DNA of 64,000 bases. Source: Citrus sinensis. Its lineage: Eukaryota > Streptophyta > Magnoliopsida > Sapindales > Rutaceae. Shown piece by piece: positions 50,801-61,880 of this stretch (within the stretch, counting starts at the first letter, position 1; each line of letters begins with the position of its first letter). Made by a program: the position numbers and the translations under genes. Below the pieces are notes generated by a model, which was not told the origin of the DNA, made no database searches, and saw only the letters and a program-made list of their open reading frames with translations. The stretch is taken from assembly GCF_022201045.2 (NCBI RefSeq), contig NC_068559.1, forward strand, positions 20,839,501 to 20,903,500, read 5' to 3'.

Positions 50801-53800
50801 GACATGAAAAGCAATCTGTTATAGCAAGTTTTAGAAAGTTACAGATGATTCATTTAAAAAAGAAAGAGAATAATAACATTCTTTTAAGAAACTATTAAAG
50901 TTTATTAACAAAAGCAAAGTTTAAGAATTACTAACGTTAACAACTTTTACACAAGTATGGAGGCACCAAAATCGAAAACCAATGACAAAAATTCAAGTAA
51001 TCCGGAATGAAAAGAAACACAGGAATTCTATTCATTTTCAAAGAAAAAACAAAAATTTAACCATCCAAGTCACCAGGCATCTGCACATGCAGAACATGGT
51101 GGAGGAGGTAGTCATGAAGGAAATGCAAAAGAAGAGATCCATTCCAAATCGAAAGCAAAAATAGTCTGGATGACAAGTACGACAATACCTCAAAGTTAGA
51201 GGAAACAGTTAAGGCTGATGACGCCTGACTGCTCTTAGAAACTTCAGAATCAGAGACATTGCTGGAAGATCTAGCTGTTTCTCTGTAGTATCAATACAAT
51301 GTTAAGCATCAAGATAAGTACATTACATTAATATGGTGTATATATGCAGAAAAAAAATTAACAAAATTACCTCTAGATAAACAAGACAGACAAATCTACT
51401 CAAGGACAAAAAAACAACAATATCACTGATGACAGGAAATTAAAGTATGCAAGTATGAAGCTGTCCCTATTGTCCTTGAGGGATGGGATAATGACTAGTT
51501 AAATCTAGAGATTGACATGCCATGCAACTGCAAAGAGATGATGGCCTACTGTGCAATAGTAACTTCTTGGGGAAAAAATGGAAATAAAGAAAATAGCTGA
51601 TCCAATGGCTTGCTAAAAAGCGGAGAATGTCATAGTGAAGTTCAATAAAAGGCAGAAAGGTATGGAAAGCTTTTGAAAAAAAAAAAAAAATAGTCCTTCA
51701 TCCAGAACATTTCTTGATGCGATTTCAAAACATTAAGCAAGTATGGCAATCTTTACAACTGGCAGTCAAAAAATAAAAAAATCCACAGACGCTAATACTG
51801 GGAAAGAGCCTGCACGAAAAAAAAATATAGAAATGGAGTAAACTAACCTTTCCTTCACAACATGAAGTAGCGGGTAAAATGGACCAGAAAGCATAGCTAG
51901 AAAACGCAAATTAGATTCAGCAGCATCTAAGAAGCTGGAAAGATCCACCTACACCGTGACAAAACATGAAGCTCACAATGATGATACTAAAGCAGAGAGA
52001 GAAAAGAAGGGGAAAAAATGGAAACTAAAAGGAAAATTACCAAAAAAGAAAGAAAAGGTTTCACCAAAATGCGAAAACAAGTATACCTCAAGTTGAGGAA
52101 GAAACACATGCAACCGATTTGTCATGTCTTGAAGCAACTACAAACTAAAAAGCATCAGACGGCAAAGAAATATAAAAAATCAAAGTAGCAAAAACAGCAA
52201 TGGATTAAAATGTCAGTATTAGTGATAAGCTCAACCTGAAGATGCATATCCTGAGCATCTTGTTTGTGCGACATAATGTGTGGTAATAAGTGATTAACAA
52301 CTGACTGGAACTCTGGTTCAAGACCAGTCACAGTTACCCCGATCAACTGTAAAGAAGATTGTGTTTAGTTTACAATTAAAACAAAGAAGAAGAAAAAAAG
52401 GGTACAAACAGAAGCATCCTAAAGTTTGAAAGCACATGTAAAGGGTTTGTACATTACAAATCATACACACAAAGGTAACAAATTTCAATTCTGAAAAATT
52501 AAGGTGCAGACATCTTATTTAATAAGGAAAATAAAATAAGAGTGGTGTTCTAGCCTCTACGAAAGTAAAACAAAAGTAGGAAAAATCCTTTTGCCCAGAC
52601 CCACCAACAATTGAATTTGTCAAACCAAGCACTTAAACAAACAGGCATCCTTATCATATTGCAACCAACAGAATATGGTAAACCAGAAGTATCTTAGGAG
52701 AAAATATAGAAACTAGAAAAACTGCTTAATGTTTACAATTCAACGTGGATGAACAAGTACAATCCAAAATATTCATATTCCATGTAACTGCAAGGAAGAA
52801 AGTAATATGACCTCCGAAATCAGTTTCACAAGAAAAAACTTGCTAACCTAATGGCAGGCGACAGTCACAAATGAATTGTTTCTCTACAAGTGACGACAAG
52901 AACTTTACTTAAAATGCCAACAACACTATGGAGTAGGACTCCTGCCAGAATGAATACCTAGATTGTCAAACTTGGGGTGTTTTAGATACAAAATCAAGGA
53001 ATCAACACAAAGTAATCAATTTGACCTTCCTACATCTTCAATGACAGCAGAACAGCAAAATAGCTAGAATAGAAGTTGAGAAACTATTAGTTCGCCTAGA
53101 GGATAAAACATTGTTGTCCAATAAAATGGGAAGTACGTAGAATGCAGCCAATGGTAATAATAAGCAAGTGGTGAGTTTAAGTTACAAATCTTCGTCATAC
53201 ATAAACAACAAGAAATATATCAGTTTATATTGGCAGAGGGAGATCTAAAGTCCGGAAACAGAAGCCTGCTGCAGAGGTGTCAGCTCATAAAATTCTTAGA
53301 TTGAGGGAGATCTAAAGTCCAGACACAGAAGCCTGCTGCAGAGGTGTCAGCTCATAAAATTCTTAGATTGAACATTCATTAAAGTAGTGCTTTAATAATA
53401 TAATTATGCATGGGTCCTCAACACGAATCTTGATTACGCCGAACTACATTGCAATCAATACATTACCATACTTTTGAAGAACTTGGGGTGCTACCCATCT
53501 TCTCAAAAGAGACAATGAAAGCAATCATCATTGCTGCAATTATAAAAGCACCTAGGTTCCTAAATGACTAAAGGCCTATGAGTTTGCTAGAAATAAGTAT
53601 ACTATCACTGCCAACACCCACTTCCTGGATGCTGACCATCATCAGAAGAGAAACAGGACCTCGGTCATCGACGTGTAATAGGAGATTATAAATTCTGTAT
53701 AAAATTAGATCATTATGACTTGCAAAGTGCATCAAACATAAACGGAAACGTGACAAATAAACCGGAAGAAGGGAAGAAGGATATGCATACACAAGTATAC

Positions 53801-55156
53801 AGGATCTGCATGTATCTAGTTTCTTTAATGGAAGCTGTAATTTAGGCAGACACAATTTGTCTTACAATAATGGTACTCAAGCATATAAGAATTGTAAAGG
53901 ATTTCCATGTAAATGTTACTTGCTTTCTGACCTTATAAAGCATTTGATTTGGTATAACTTAGTCATGAAAAACATAACTTAGAAAGAGTTGGCACGCCAA
54001 TCCTGCACCACGGATTTTTCTACAAATGTCTACAAATAATCAACAAAACTTTACAATAGAAACTTTATCCTAGTGTACAATTCACTACATCAGTTGAAGT
54101 TTGCCACATCAGTAGACCACATATATTTGTTAGACCTATGCACAATAAAGCTATAGTGCAGAACACCCAAGTCTGGATCAGAAAAGACATAAACGTCATC
54201 ATATATTACCTGAATGAAAAAAACAGCTATAGGATTTCCACGTAAACAAGATATCCGCACGTAACGACATGGAGTGTAGTTCATAGGGTATATCATATCG
54301 CGACGAGGTGCTTCACAGCGTGGGCGAACCTTTACAAATGTCTCTGGCTGGTAAAAAAAGATATAAGATATACTTTGCGAACAAAAAATACATACATTTT
54401 AAGTAATATCAAATCCGTAAATTTACTGCTAATCATGGTTAGGCACATCTAATGTTAAAAGCTATTGTCTCAACTAACAATAAAAAGTTCAAGGATTGTA
54501 AAAAGAGAAAAGTCTTTAGTTCAATCAGAACCTTGTAACGTAAGCCAACAGAAATTTCCCATTCAAGAACAGACTTGTTATAGATGCGTATATGTGATAA
54601 TAAACATGGTTCCTGCAAACAAGAAAAAAGTAATGAGGTACAAAATCACAATCTAATATAATGAACCTGAAACACCAATGCCATTTATTTGGTCCCACTT
54701 TTGTAGCTGTTGTATTACTGCTTAATTTAGAGAGCATTGCCGCTTACGGAAAATTTACAGATTTTTAGGTTTCTCCAATTTCCAAGCACATCCAAAGTCT
54801 AAGACAACCTGTAAGTTGCTTAACACATAGTTCCTCAAAATTTCCCCAACTTGTTAAAAATTATTAGATGAAAAAGAATCAAAATTCTAAAATTGGTAAT
54901 TTTTTTTTCTTAGGCCGTCATCACAGGCACAAATCACTATAGCAATTATGCACATATATATAAGTGTATATAGAGAGAGTGAGAGAGTTACGTCGAGTTC
55001 CAGTAAGATCCACTCTTTGGTGTTGGTAGCGGTCGACCAGTGTGTGCGGAGGTCGGTGTCGAGCACGAAAGTGGCCTTTTGCGACGGCGATTCTCTCGAC
55101 ATTCCTTTAACTTTGTAAGGCAAAGGTTTCACTCGAGGCTCCAATTCTATCTCCAT
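38869..55156 (-). CDS. Large uncharacterised protein: galactose-binding-like, helical repeat, coiled coil
   Basis: Exons on minus: 55156..54992, 54612..54532, 54347..54210, 52346..52236, 52137..52087, 51948..51848, 51282..51189, 50440..50309, 50211..49951, 49837..49759, 49494..49406, 49286..49203, 48666..48592, 48452..48405, 47406..47311, 47048..46819, 46466..42955, 42851..42772, 42603..42523, 41528..41457, 41383..41281, 41150..41096, 40268..40140, 40033..39916, 39569..39487, 39289..38869. Phases close to 2,162 residues plus TGA. About 25-140 resemble an F5/8C-type galactose-binding fold (ATFVLDTDLRTHWST, KEWILLELD, CLLSHIRIYNKS, CRYVRISCLRGNPI). About 150-1780 are Leu-rich and look like ARM/HEAT-type helices; 612-1782 sit in one 3.5-kb exon. 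About 1861-2010 are a charged coiled coil, and 2023-2162 are Ser/Gly/Arg-rich, ending REGKWERKH. I cannot name it; size and layout recall the Virilizer protein, but the sequence does not look like it. One intron (after 39916) has a GC donor. Confidence 0.9.
46277..46330 (-). repeat. 27-bp in-frame tandem duplication in the large exon
   Basis: Two adjacent 27-base copies differ at one base and encode DTHDVAMKN and DTHDVAVKN (residues 658-675) in an acidic, probably disordered linker. The reading frame is kept. Confidence 0.93.
53236..53369. repeat. 67-bp tandem duplication in intron 3 of the large gene
   Basis: Copies 53236-53302 and 53303-53369 begin GAGGGAGATCTAAAGTCC and end AAATTCTTAGATT, with about two differences. 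Confidence 0.93.
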
Positions 55157-55426
55157 CTCTCTCTTATCTTATCTTCTACTTCTTCTTATTTAATTCAATT
55201 TCTAGGGTTGATTTCGAATGAGGAATTGCAAGGGCTCTGATTGAATCTCTGAAGTTCCTTGAGCTCTTAAGCTCCAAGAACTGAGAAATCTGTCTGTGAA
55301 ATTGAAGAAGAAGAACATAGAAACGAAATGGAGTTGGTCTGGATATTGGGCTCCATTTTGGGCTCATTTTAGGCCCAATTCTGAGATTCGGTTAATAAGT
55401 AGCGTTTTTGTTTGGTTGCTAAGGGT
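55157..55426 (-). promoter_or_regulatory. Leader and promoter motifs of the large gene
   Basis: Read on minus, AACCCTAG at 55209..55202 is a telo-box-like motif close to the ATG, and TGGGCC at 55377..55372 is a site II motif; two AGCCCA copies lie between (forward TGGGCT at 55348 and 55360). This pair of motifs is common in plant growth and ribosome-related genes. No clear TATA box. Confidence 0.5.
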
Positions 55427-56016
55427 AATTTTCAGCGCCCTCCCTTGAAGTTTGGGGTCGTTTCATTTTGATAAAAACTATTCGTGTATTTCCAATGTCC
55501 TCCGTTGCCATTTGGATGCTATTTCATATAGTGAATATTCGAAGGCAATCCAGTAATTTTATGTTAAATACATTTAAAATTTAAACAAACTTAACCATTT
55601 TCAATCCATAGTGCGAGATATGTATGTCTAATATTCAATGTCTAATGAAGAAAGCAATATATTATTCATTAGTTATTCAATGGCTTTTCTTCTCACTAAA
55701 CAAAGCCAAAGACAACAAAGAAAATTGAAGACCTCATCGTAAATCCCTAGCAATGCGATGAACAAGTTTCACATCGACCGTGAGAAGAAAATGATGAGCT
55801 CGACAAAATCTACTTTTAGGAATGGATGATGCAAGATTGCGAGCTAAGAGAATTCTTCTCTAGCAACAGACGAACCACCCCTTTAGAAAGGAGCTCCAGG
55901 TGAGGTAATCACCAACATCTCATTGCATGTTGTTATATATATATTTTTTAAAATTTGAAATAAAAATCGTAACTGGGTTTTTTATGAGCTTTGTGAGGAT
56001 CACTGTTGATGTTATT

Positions 56017-56031
56017 GGGGGGGGGGGGGGG
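56017..56031. repeat. 15-G homopolymer
   Basis: Uninterrupted run of 15 G on plus inside the 2.5-kb element. Prone to length errors and slippage. Confidence 0.9.
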
Positions 56032-56682
56032 TTGTCTTTCTTTTTCGACTTTACTATTTTTCTAGAAGCCAACAATGATGCTAAATAATTTGTTACAATT
56101 ATATTTAATTAGTCGGGTTGAATTTCCAGTACATTGCAAATATTTTTTTCTTTTTAATTTTAATGAGGTTGAATTTAAAGAAAGATTATGGTGTTGAAAT
56201 ATTTGTGTTCTTCGGGATAACAGAAGAGTTAGAATACTTTTTAACGTGTTTGGTATTTAGGAAAATGTAATGTGGGTTAAATATCTTAGCAAAATGCAAA
56301 AAAAGAGGAATTTTTGTTGAGAGAAATAAGAGAGGTTTCTAGTTTATTATGTAGTTGGAAAATCGCAGTTGCCAAATACAAAAATACTATTAATTTGACA
56401 TTGCAGAAGAAGCATGTATGAGCTATAATGGTAAAGATGAATCAAATGAAGATGTTAACTGCTGTGACAAATGAACATTTTAATTTGACTGAAAGGCCAG
56501 CTTAATGCCAACTCATTTGCAACATAACATTCAGTTAGTTGTTCATGCTTTATGTGTTGTTGTGTATTTGTTAGCTTAATATAAAATTAGCTAGAGCTTA
56601 AGACTTCATGTTGTACCTTTATCCTTTATTTATTATCTAGTTATTTCAAGATTGAATCAAATGCATATACACTAAGAGCCTC

Positions 56683-57060
56683 TCCAAAAGCCTCTATAAA
56701 TTTTACTCTTCAAGTACCTATTTGCTTACCTATGTGGCAAATAGAAGGATAAAAAAATATGATATTTTTCAAAAGACTCTTCAAATACAAATAAATTAAT
56801 ATTATTTTAATCAAATAATTATTTTTTTAGAGAAAAAATCAATAGCAATTAAAACACTTTTCTCTCTTTCTTCAATGAAAAGTAATAAAATATAAATTGA
56901 ATAGAGAGAAATTAACTCTACAAATTTGAAGAGAGAGAATCAATTCTTATTTGAAGAATTTTAATTGGAGTGTCTTTTGGAGCTTTAAATATTAATGTGA
57001 CTCTTCAAATAAGTAATAAAATCTTATTTGAAAAGTCTTTTGGTGATGCTTTAAGTATTA
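56683..57060. mobile_element. Candidate MITE nested in the 2.5-kb element
   Basis: The left end AGAGCCTCTCCAAAAGCC and inverted right end AAAGCATCACCAAAAGAC match at 12 of 18 positions, in the style of plant elements ending GAGCATCTCCAA. The interior holds several CTTCAAATA/TATTTGAAG segments in both orientations. No exact target duplication was seen. Confidence 0.45.
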
Positions 57061-57905
57061 TTGAATGTAATTTTGAGCAATCTATATGTAGTTCTAATTA
57101 GTAATAGTTTTAATTTGTTCAAATTATAAGTAGACTGTTTATTGCATATAATAATTATATGTAATTTGTGTATTTTTCAACCTCAGATACATGGATATAG
57201 AGGTTGTGATTGATGAAGAAGTGATAAAATAAGGTTAGTCATTCTAGAGCAATATGGTTTGAAGAAACTATGGCAGGATATAAAAGATATTTGCTTTGAC
57301 AGACCTATTAAACATGTTGAAAATATAAAAGGGAATCCATGGATATACAAGTATTTTCAGTGTTGAGATATTTATATGAATTATGAAATGGTTTGAAAAG
57401 AGTAAGTTGAAAATAAAAGGGGTGTGCTTTAATGGTTTTTGAATGTGAATTAATGTTGTTGTAACTTGTGTTGATTTGAAAATGAAGAGTGTTTTTAAAT
57501 ATGAAGATGAATAGGTAAAGTATGCTTGAATGGTTGGCAATGATTGATTTTATTCTCTTTCTTATTTATTAATTTATTTTTATGATTCAGCATTGTCAAA
57601 ATGTTTTGCTGTAAGGGTAATCTTGTAATTTCTTATAATTATACAATTTAGCCCCAACAAGATAAAGCAATTAACCATCAGTTATCTGAAAATTAGAAAT
57701 CAAGTATTATTTTAACTAATCAAAGGGTATATTGGTCTTTTATTCGATCAACAAACGGTTCACTAAAATTTGTACTAACGACAAAGGAGGGCAATGGAAA
57801 TACACAAATGATTTCAATCAAACTAAAACGACCCATACCTCAGAGGAGGAAACTTGAAAATAACTAAAACGACCCAAACCTTAGGGAAGGAAACTTGAAA
57901 ATAAT

Positions 57906-59641
57906 TTGTTCATATTAAAAAAAGATGAATTGAAAGGTTAGTTGAGTTAAATTTGTATATAAATAATTAAGCATAAAATACACTATTAAACTTTTAAGAA
58001 AAAGTATTAAAATAATTTTTTGACCAAATATTTTAGATGTCTTAAGTAATTTGGTTAAGATGATTTTTAAGAACCTTCCCCGAGGTTTGAGATTGTTGCA
58101 AGTTAATGGCCAAGATTGTTTTATTTGTAAAAAGCCCCTACATTTTTGCTCCGTTTGGTCACCGTTTGAGTAGTTAGGGGCATTATTGACATTTTGCAAA
58201 ATACCAAAGCTTTTGCAAGTTTTGTTAGCTTGAGCATAGTGGCTTGTCATTTCAGCTACTATGTTTTTACACAAATAAAAACCCAAACTTGCAAAAAGAA
58301 CTTTGGTTTCAAAATTATTTGAAATGTAGTTTTAATTTTTATAATAATGCTCATCTTCTCTCTTGTTCAAGCTCATTTTAGAGCTTAGTTAATTGAATCT
58401 GTTTAGTGTCTTTTGTTCTCAAACTTTATTTATGCCAAGCTACTTTACTTGTTATTTCTATAAATGACCATCTTAATTGTCCACAATGTACTGTAGTGAG
58501 TTTCACCAGTGACCTACAAGCACAAACCTTTATGTTGAAGTGAATCAAAGGTTAGCTTTTCACAAACTCACTCTTTTTTTTTTTTCAATTTCTAGGTAGC
58601 TCAAAAAAATGGTGTGATCTGTATACATGGCTTAGGTAAATTAGAACTGAAATAAGAAAAAAATTTGGCTTGTTATTGAGCGAAAAAAAAGTTTTGATTT
58701 ATTTATTTCAATTCTAATGGTTTAGGCTCTATAATGGCAGTAAAACAAAGCATTATTTGGTTGATCCATGCATATCATTTGCTGCATGTAGCCACAGACT
58801 TATAACGTTTAAGCTTTTGATTGTATGGAGCTTTATGTGTGGAAGTTGCTAGAAAATGGTCAAAATGCATTTTGAATAGGTAATGATGGGGGTTGGTTGT
58901 AAAAATTGCTATTTCTTCATGTGACAGCCCACTAGTTCTTATGTTTTAGGGCAATAAAAAAGCATCCATTTGTTGCATGTTGCCTTAAGCTATAGTATTT
59001 ACGCCTTAGGTTGTATGGAGCTTTATGCATGGAAGTTTGATGGAAAATAGTCATGATGCATTTTGAATGGGTAATGATGGAAATTCATAGTAGAAGTTGA
59101 TATTTCTTCAATTTTTTCTTTTTGCATGTGACAGCCCAATAGTTCTTGTGTGGATCCATTTAAAATTTGTTTTTGTATAATAATAGAATGTCAAACTTAT
59201 TACGTTATATTGAAAGGTGCTAAAATGTTGCTTTATTTTTTGACTATCATACATCGCAGAATAAATTCTTATGCATTTTAATTGTTTTTATTTTGTGAAA
59301 ACGATAAAGATCATGTAAGCACTGAAATATACAAGTTTTCAGTTTCATTTGTTATGCTTTTGAAAGATGTCAAAAGCTATAAACCTAAATTGAATTTGGA
59401 ATGCATTTAAAATTTGTTAAAAACTGCTCTGTACTTGAAAAAATAGGAGTTGGAATCAATATATGCTTACAATTATAATAAGTGGATTAACCAAATGGTA
59501 CTCTAGCATAACTTTTAATGCCTATTAATCATGCTTTATTTAATATTATTTATCTTTATTACTCAACTGTCGTCATTATTTCTAATGCATATATTGATGA
59601 TCACCTATAACAGTGTTTTCTTTGATGTTGAAGCTGCAATT
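57906..59641. other. Left flank of the MULE relic
   Basis: AT-rich. Near 58065-58190 the text CCTTCCCCGAGGTTTGAG to GCCCCTACATTTTTG reads like a Mutator-type terminal repeat and could be the left end of the transposase relic, but the partner end is not in the window. A diverged duplication lies at 58760-59152. Confidence 0.4.
58760..59152. repeat. Diverged duplication, units of about 190-200 bp
   Basis: Both units contain TTGTATGGAGCTTTATG (58821 and 59011), ATGCATTTTGAAT.GGTAATGATGG, GATATTTCTTCA/GCTATTTCTTCA and TGTGACAGCCCA followed by TAGTTCTT.TG. The second is longer by a T-rich insert. Confidence 0.8.
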
Positions 59642-60546
59642 GTTGGCTCAGTAATTGAGATTGATTCTGTCCTACCTAATAATTACACCATGAGCTAGTT
59701 GTGGGCTGATATCATTGACCTATGTTGGGATACACCCATCGGATTTGCACCTACAAAAGAGTACAAGATGATACTACTTGGATCATCTAATAAGTATTTA
59801 AATTTATTTACTGACAATAATATGCAAGATGTATTCCAGAAGATGAGGGAACATGGATATCATTGGGCAAGATTTACTATGAATACCTCTATTAGTCCAA
59901 AACCACATTATACATTATTTGAAAATCAAACCAACAACAATGATACATTTATAAGTTTCACTACTCTTATAAATCAACTTTATATGAACTTGAATCTTGA
60001 ATTTTCATGGATTGGTCTGGTTACACTGAGGGAAGTAATATCACCATAAAGCTGCCAGGGTGACATTATATATCCTTAATGGTAATTATCTAATGAAAGA
60101 AGAAGTCTTGGCCAATTTATCTGCTCCTAATTCATATATGAATCTTGAGGATGTAATGGCAATGCTGGAGGAAGAATATTTCATATTCAAGAAGTGATGG
60201 TATAGAAAATATAGCTAAATATCTTGGTAATATAATACTAGAACCTAGTAATGATAAGAGTGATGGCTCAGATGATAATGCAAGTGACCATGGTCTTGAT
60301 GACTACCAATCTAATGATGAAGCTAGAGAAAAATTTGATGATGAAAATGATGAAGATGCTTGGGCTAGATACGAAACAAGATCTAGTGGATTTAATTTCA
60401 CTGTTGATGGGGGAAAACATGGCTCTTAAGTCTAGATAGTTATTCGCAGATGTATATGAGTTTAGGAAAGTGATAAGGGTTTTTGAAATTAGAAATGGCT
60501 TTAGGCCAAAGAGAATTAAGAATAAGAAGACAAGGGTGGTCGTTAG

Positions 60547-61880
60547 TGTTAGCATATATGTATTCATAATGTTGATTTTGATTATAACAAACAAAATTAA
60601 GAATAATTAAGCTTTTAAAAACTCAAATTATTTTAAATAAATCATTATTTTCATATTATAAAGGTTTTATACTTAATAGAAAAAATAATTTTATGAAATT
60701 AGTTATTTTCAATTACTGGTCTAAATTGAAAAAGTTTTGAAACTCTGGAAATAGACTTATTTGTAAAGTTTTATGAAGATTTGGGCTATAGTATAATTAT
60801 AGAAAGTTTTAGAATAAAATTATAATTTTAAAAAATAGTTTCACTTTACCAATTACTATAGCAAACGGCTAACCGTTTATTGAAAACGGCTAATTGATAA
60901 TTTTCAAAAAGTATGTTATGCAAAGTATTGTTAAAATGATGATTCTAGAAAATAACGGTGAACCGTTTACTGAAAACGGTGAACCGTTTACTGAAAACGG
61001 TGAACCGTTTACTGAAAACGGTGAACCGATTATTTCCAAATTGCTAACCTTGAACCGTTTAGTAAGAACAATTAATCCAAATTTATTTTGCACGATTCTG
61101 GAAATTAACGGTGATCTGATAATGCCAAACGGTTAACTGATTATTTGAAATTCAGCCCAGCGGTCACTTAGACCAATCAAAACGGTTAATCGATAATAGT
61201 TAACAGCAATCCGATTTTGAGCAGAAAGTCAAGAGCAAATTTTTTTCAGCTCCAACTATAAATAAACTCAATCAAATTCAAACAAGAGTAGTTCACAACG
61301 CTATCACTGAGCTTGTCATATGAGAATCCAACATTCATTGAGCTTTAAATTCGTTTTTATTTTATTTATTCACACATTGAGCATTGATTTGTAATTATAT
61401 ATTTTGTGCTAAAGAAAAACATATTTGTAATCTTTGTTTTGAGTGATTGTAAGTGTTGGAATACACTTGGGTTAAGAGATTGTGGATTATCTCTTAGTGT
61501 AAAGGTTGATTGACACATGTGAAGTCAATTGTAAGTGTTCTTAAAATCTTAGAGGCTTGGATAGTGAAATCTTCAAGCTTGGTTTGGTTGGAGGTGTGGA
61601 CGTAAGCGGGGATTGCCGAACCACGTAAAAATCATTGTGTTTGCTCTCTTTACTTTATCTCTTTATTTTTCATTGTACATTTATTTACTTATTTCGAATT
61701 TGGTTCCTTAGCTTGCATTGCATCAAGTTTTATTATTGTACTTTATTAAATTTAATGTTTTTTTATTTCATTAAAGCAATAGATTGAATTGTTGTGTGGT
61801 TTGTTTTGCTTAATTTTTTAAAATCTCAATTCACCCTCTCTTGGGTTGCTTAGATATTATTTCATTTGGTATCATAAGCC
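60547..61880 (+). mobile_element. Copia-type LTR with primer-binding site, inserted in the MULE relic
   Basis: LTR 60547-61864 (1,318 bp) starts TGTTAGCATATATG and ends ATTATTTCA, with TG...CA ends. TATAAATA at 61257-61264 fits the U3/R border. The next bases, 61867-61880 (TGGTATCATAAGCC), match the usual initiator-Met tRNA primer site TGGTATCAGAGCC with a small difference. Beyond it the transposase sequence resumes by about 61925, so the internal genes and the second LTR are missing. Copia class is inferred from the primer site and the LTR style. Confidence 0.8.
60954..61029. repeat. 21-bp tandem repeat in the LTR
   Basis: Three full copies and a partial fourth of AACGGTGAACCGTTTACTGA plus one A. 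Each holds the imperfect palindrome AACGGTGAACCGTT; single AACGG..ACCGTTT-type motifs occur before and after. Located in U3, where enhancer-like repeats are common. Confidence 0.9.

Larger units (their letters stand above)
55427..57905. mobile_element. 2.5-kb terminal-inverted-repeat element without transposase
   Basis: The left end (from 55427) has ATTTTCAGCGCCCTCCCTTG, GTTTGGGGTCGTTT and TTCGTGTATTTCCAATGTCC. The right end, inverted, has ATTTTCAAGTTTCCTCC, GTATGGGTCGTTTTAG and TTTGTGTATTTCCATTGCCC, so the arms pair over about 90 bp. The right tip is repeated: GACCCA followed by GGAAACTTGAAAATAA occurs twice (57832-57855 and 57870-57903). No target duplication was found and no transposase frame is present; the superfamily is uncertain, Mutator-like being the likeliest. 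Confidence 0.55.

Noticed and set aside
38869..55156. Naming the large gene VIRILIZER
   Set aside because: Size and helical middle are similar, but the N-terminus and C-terminal coiled coil do not match what I know of plant VIR.
60954..61029. CRISPR-like direct repeats
   Set aside because: Units abut with no spacers and lie in a plant LTR.
60890..61136. Frames with repeated NGEPFTE and its antisense, possible repeat protein
   Set aside because: They translate the 21-bp LTR repeat, whose unit is a multiple of three; no start context or family supports a gene.
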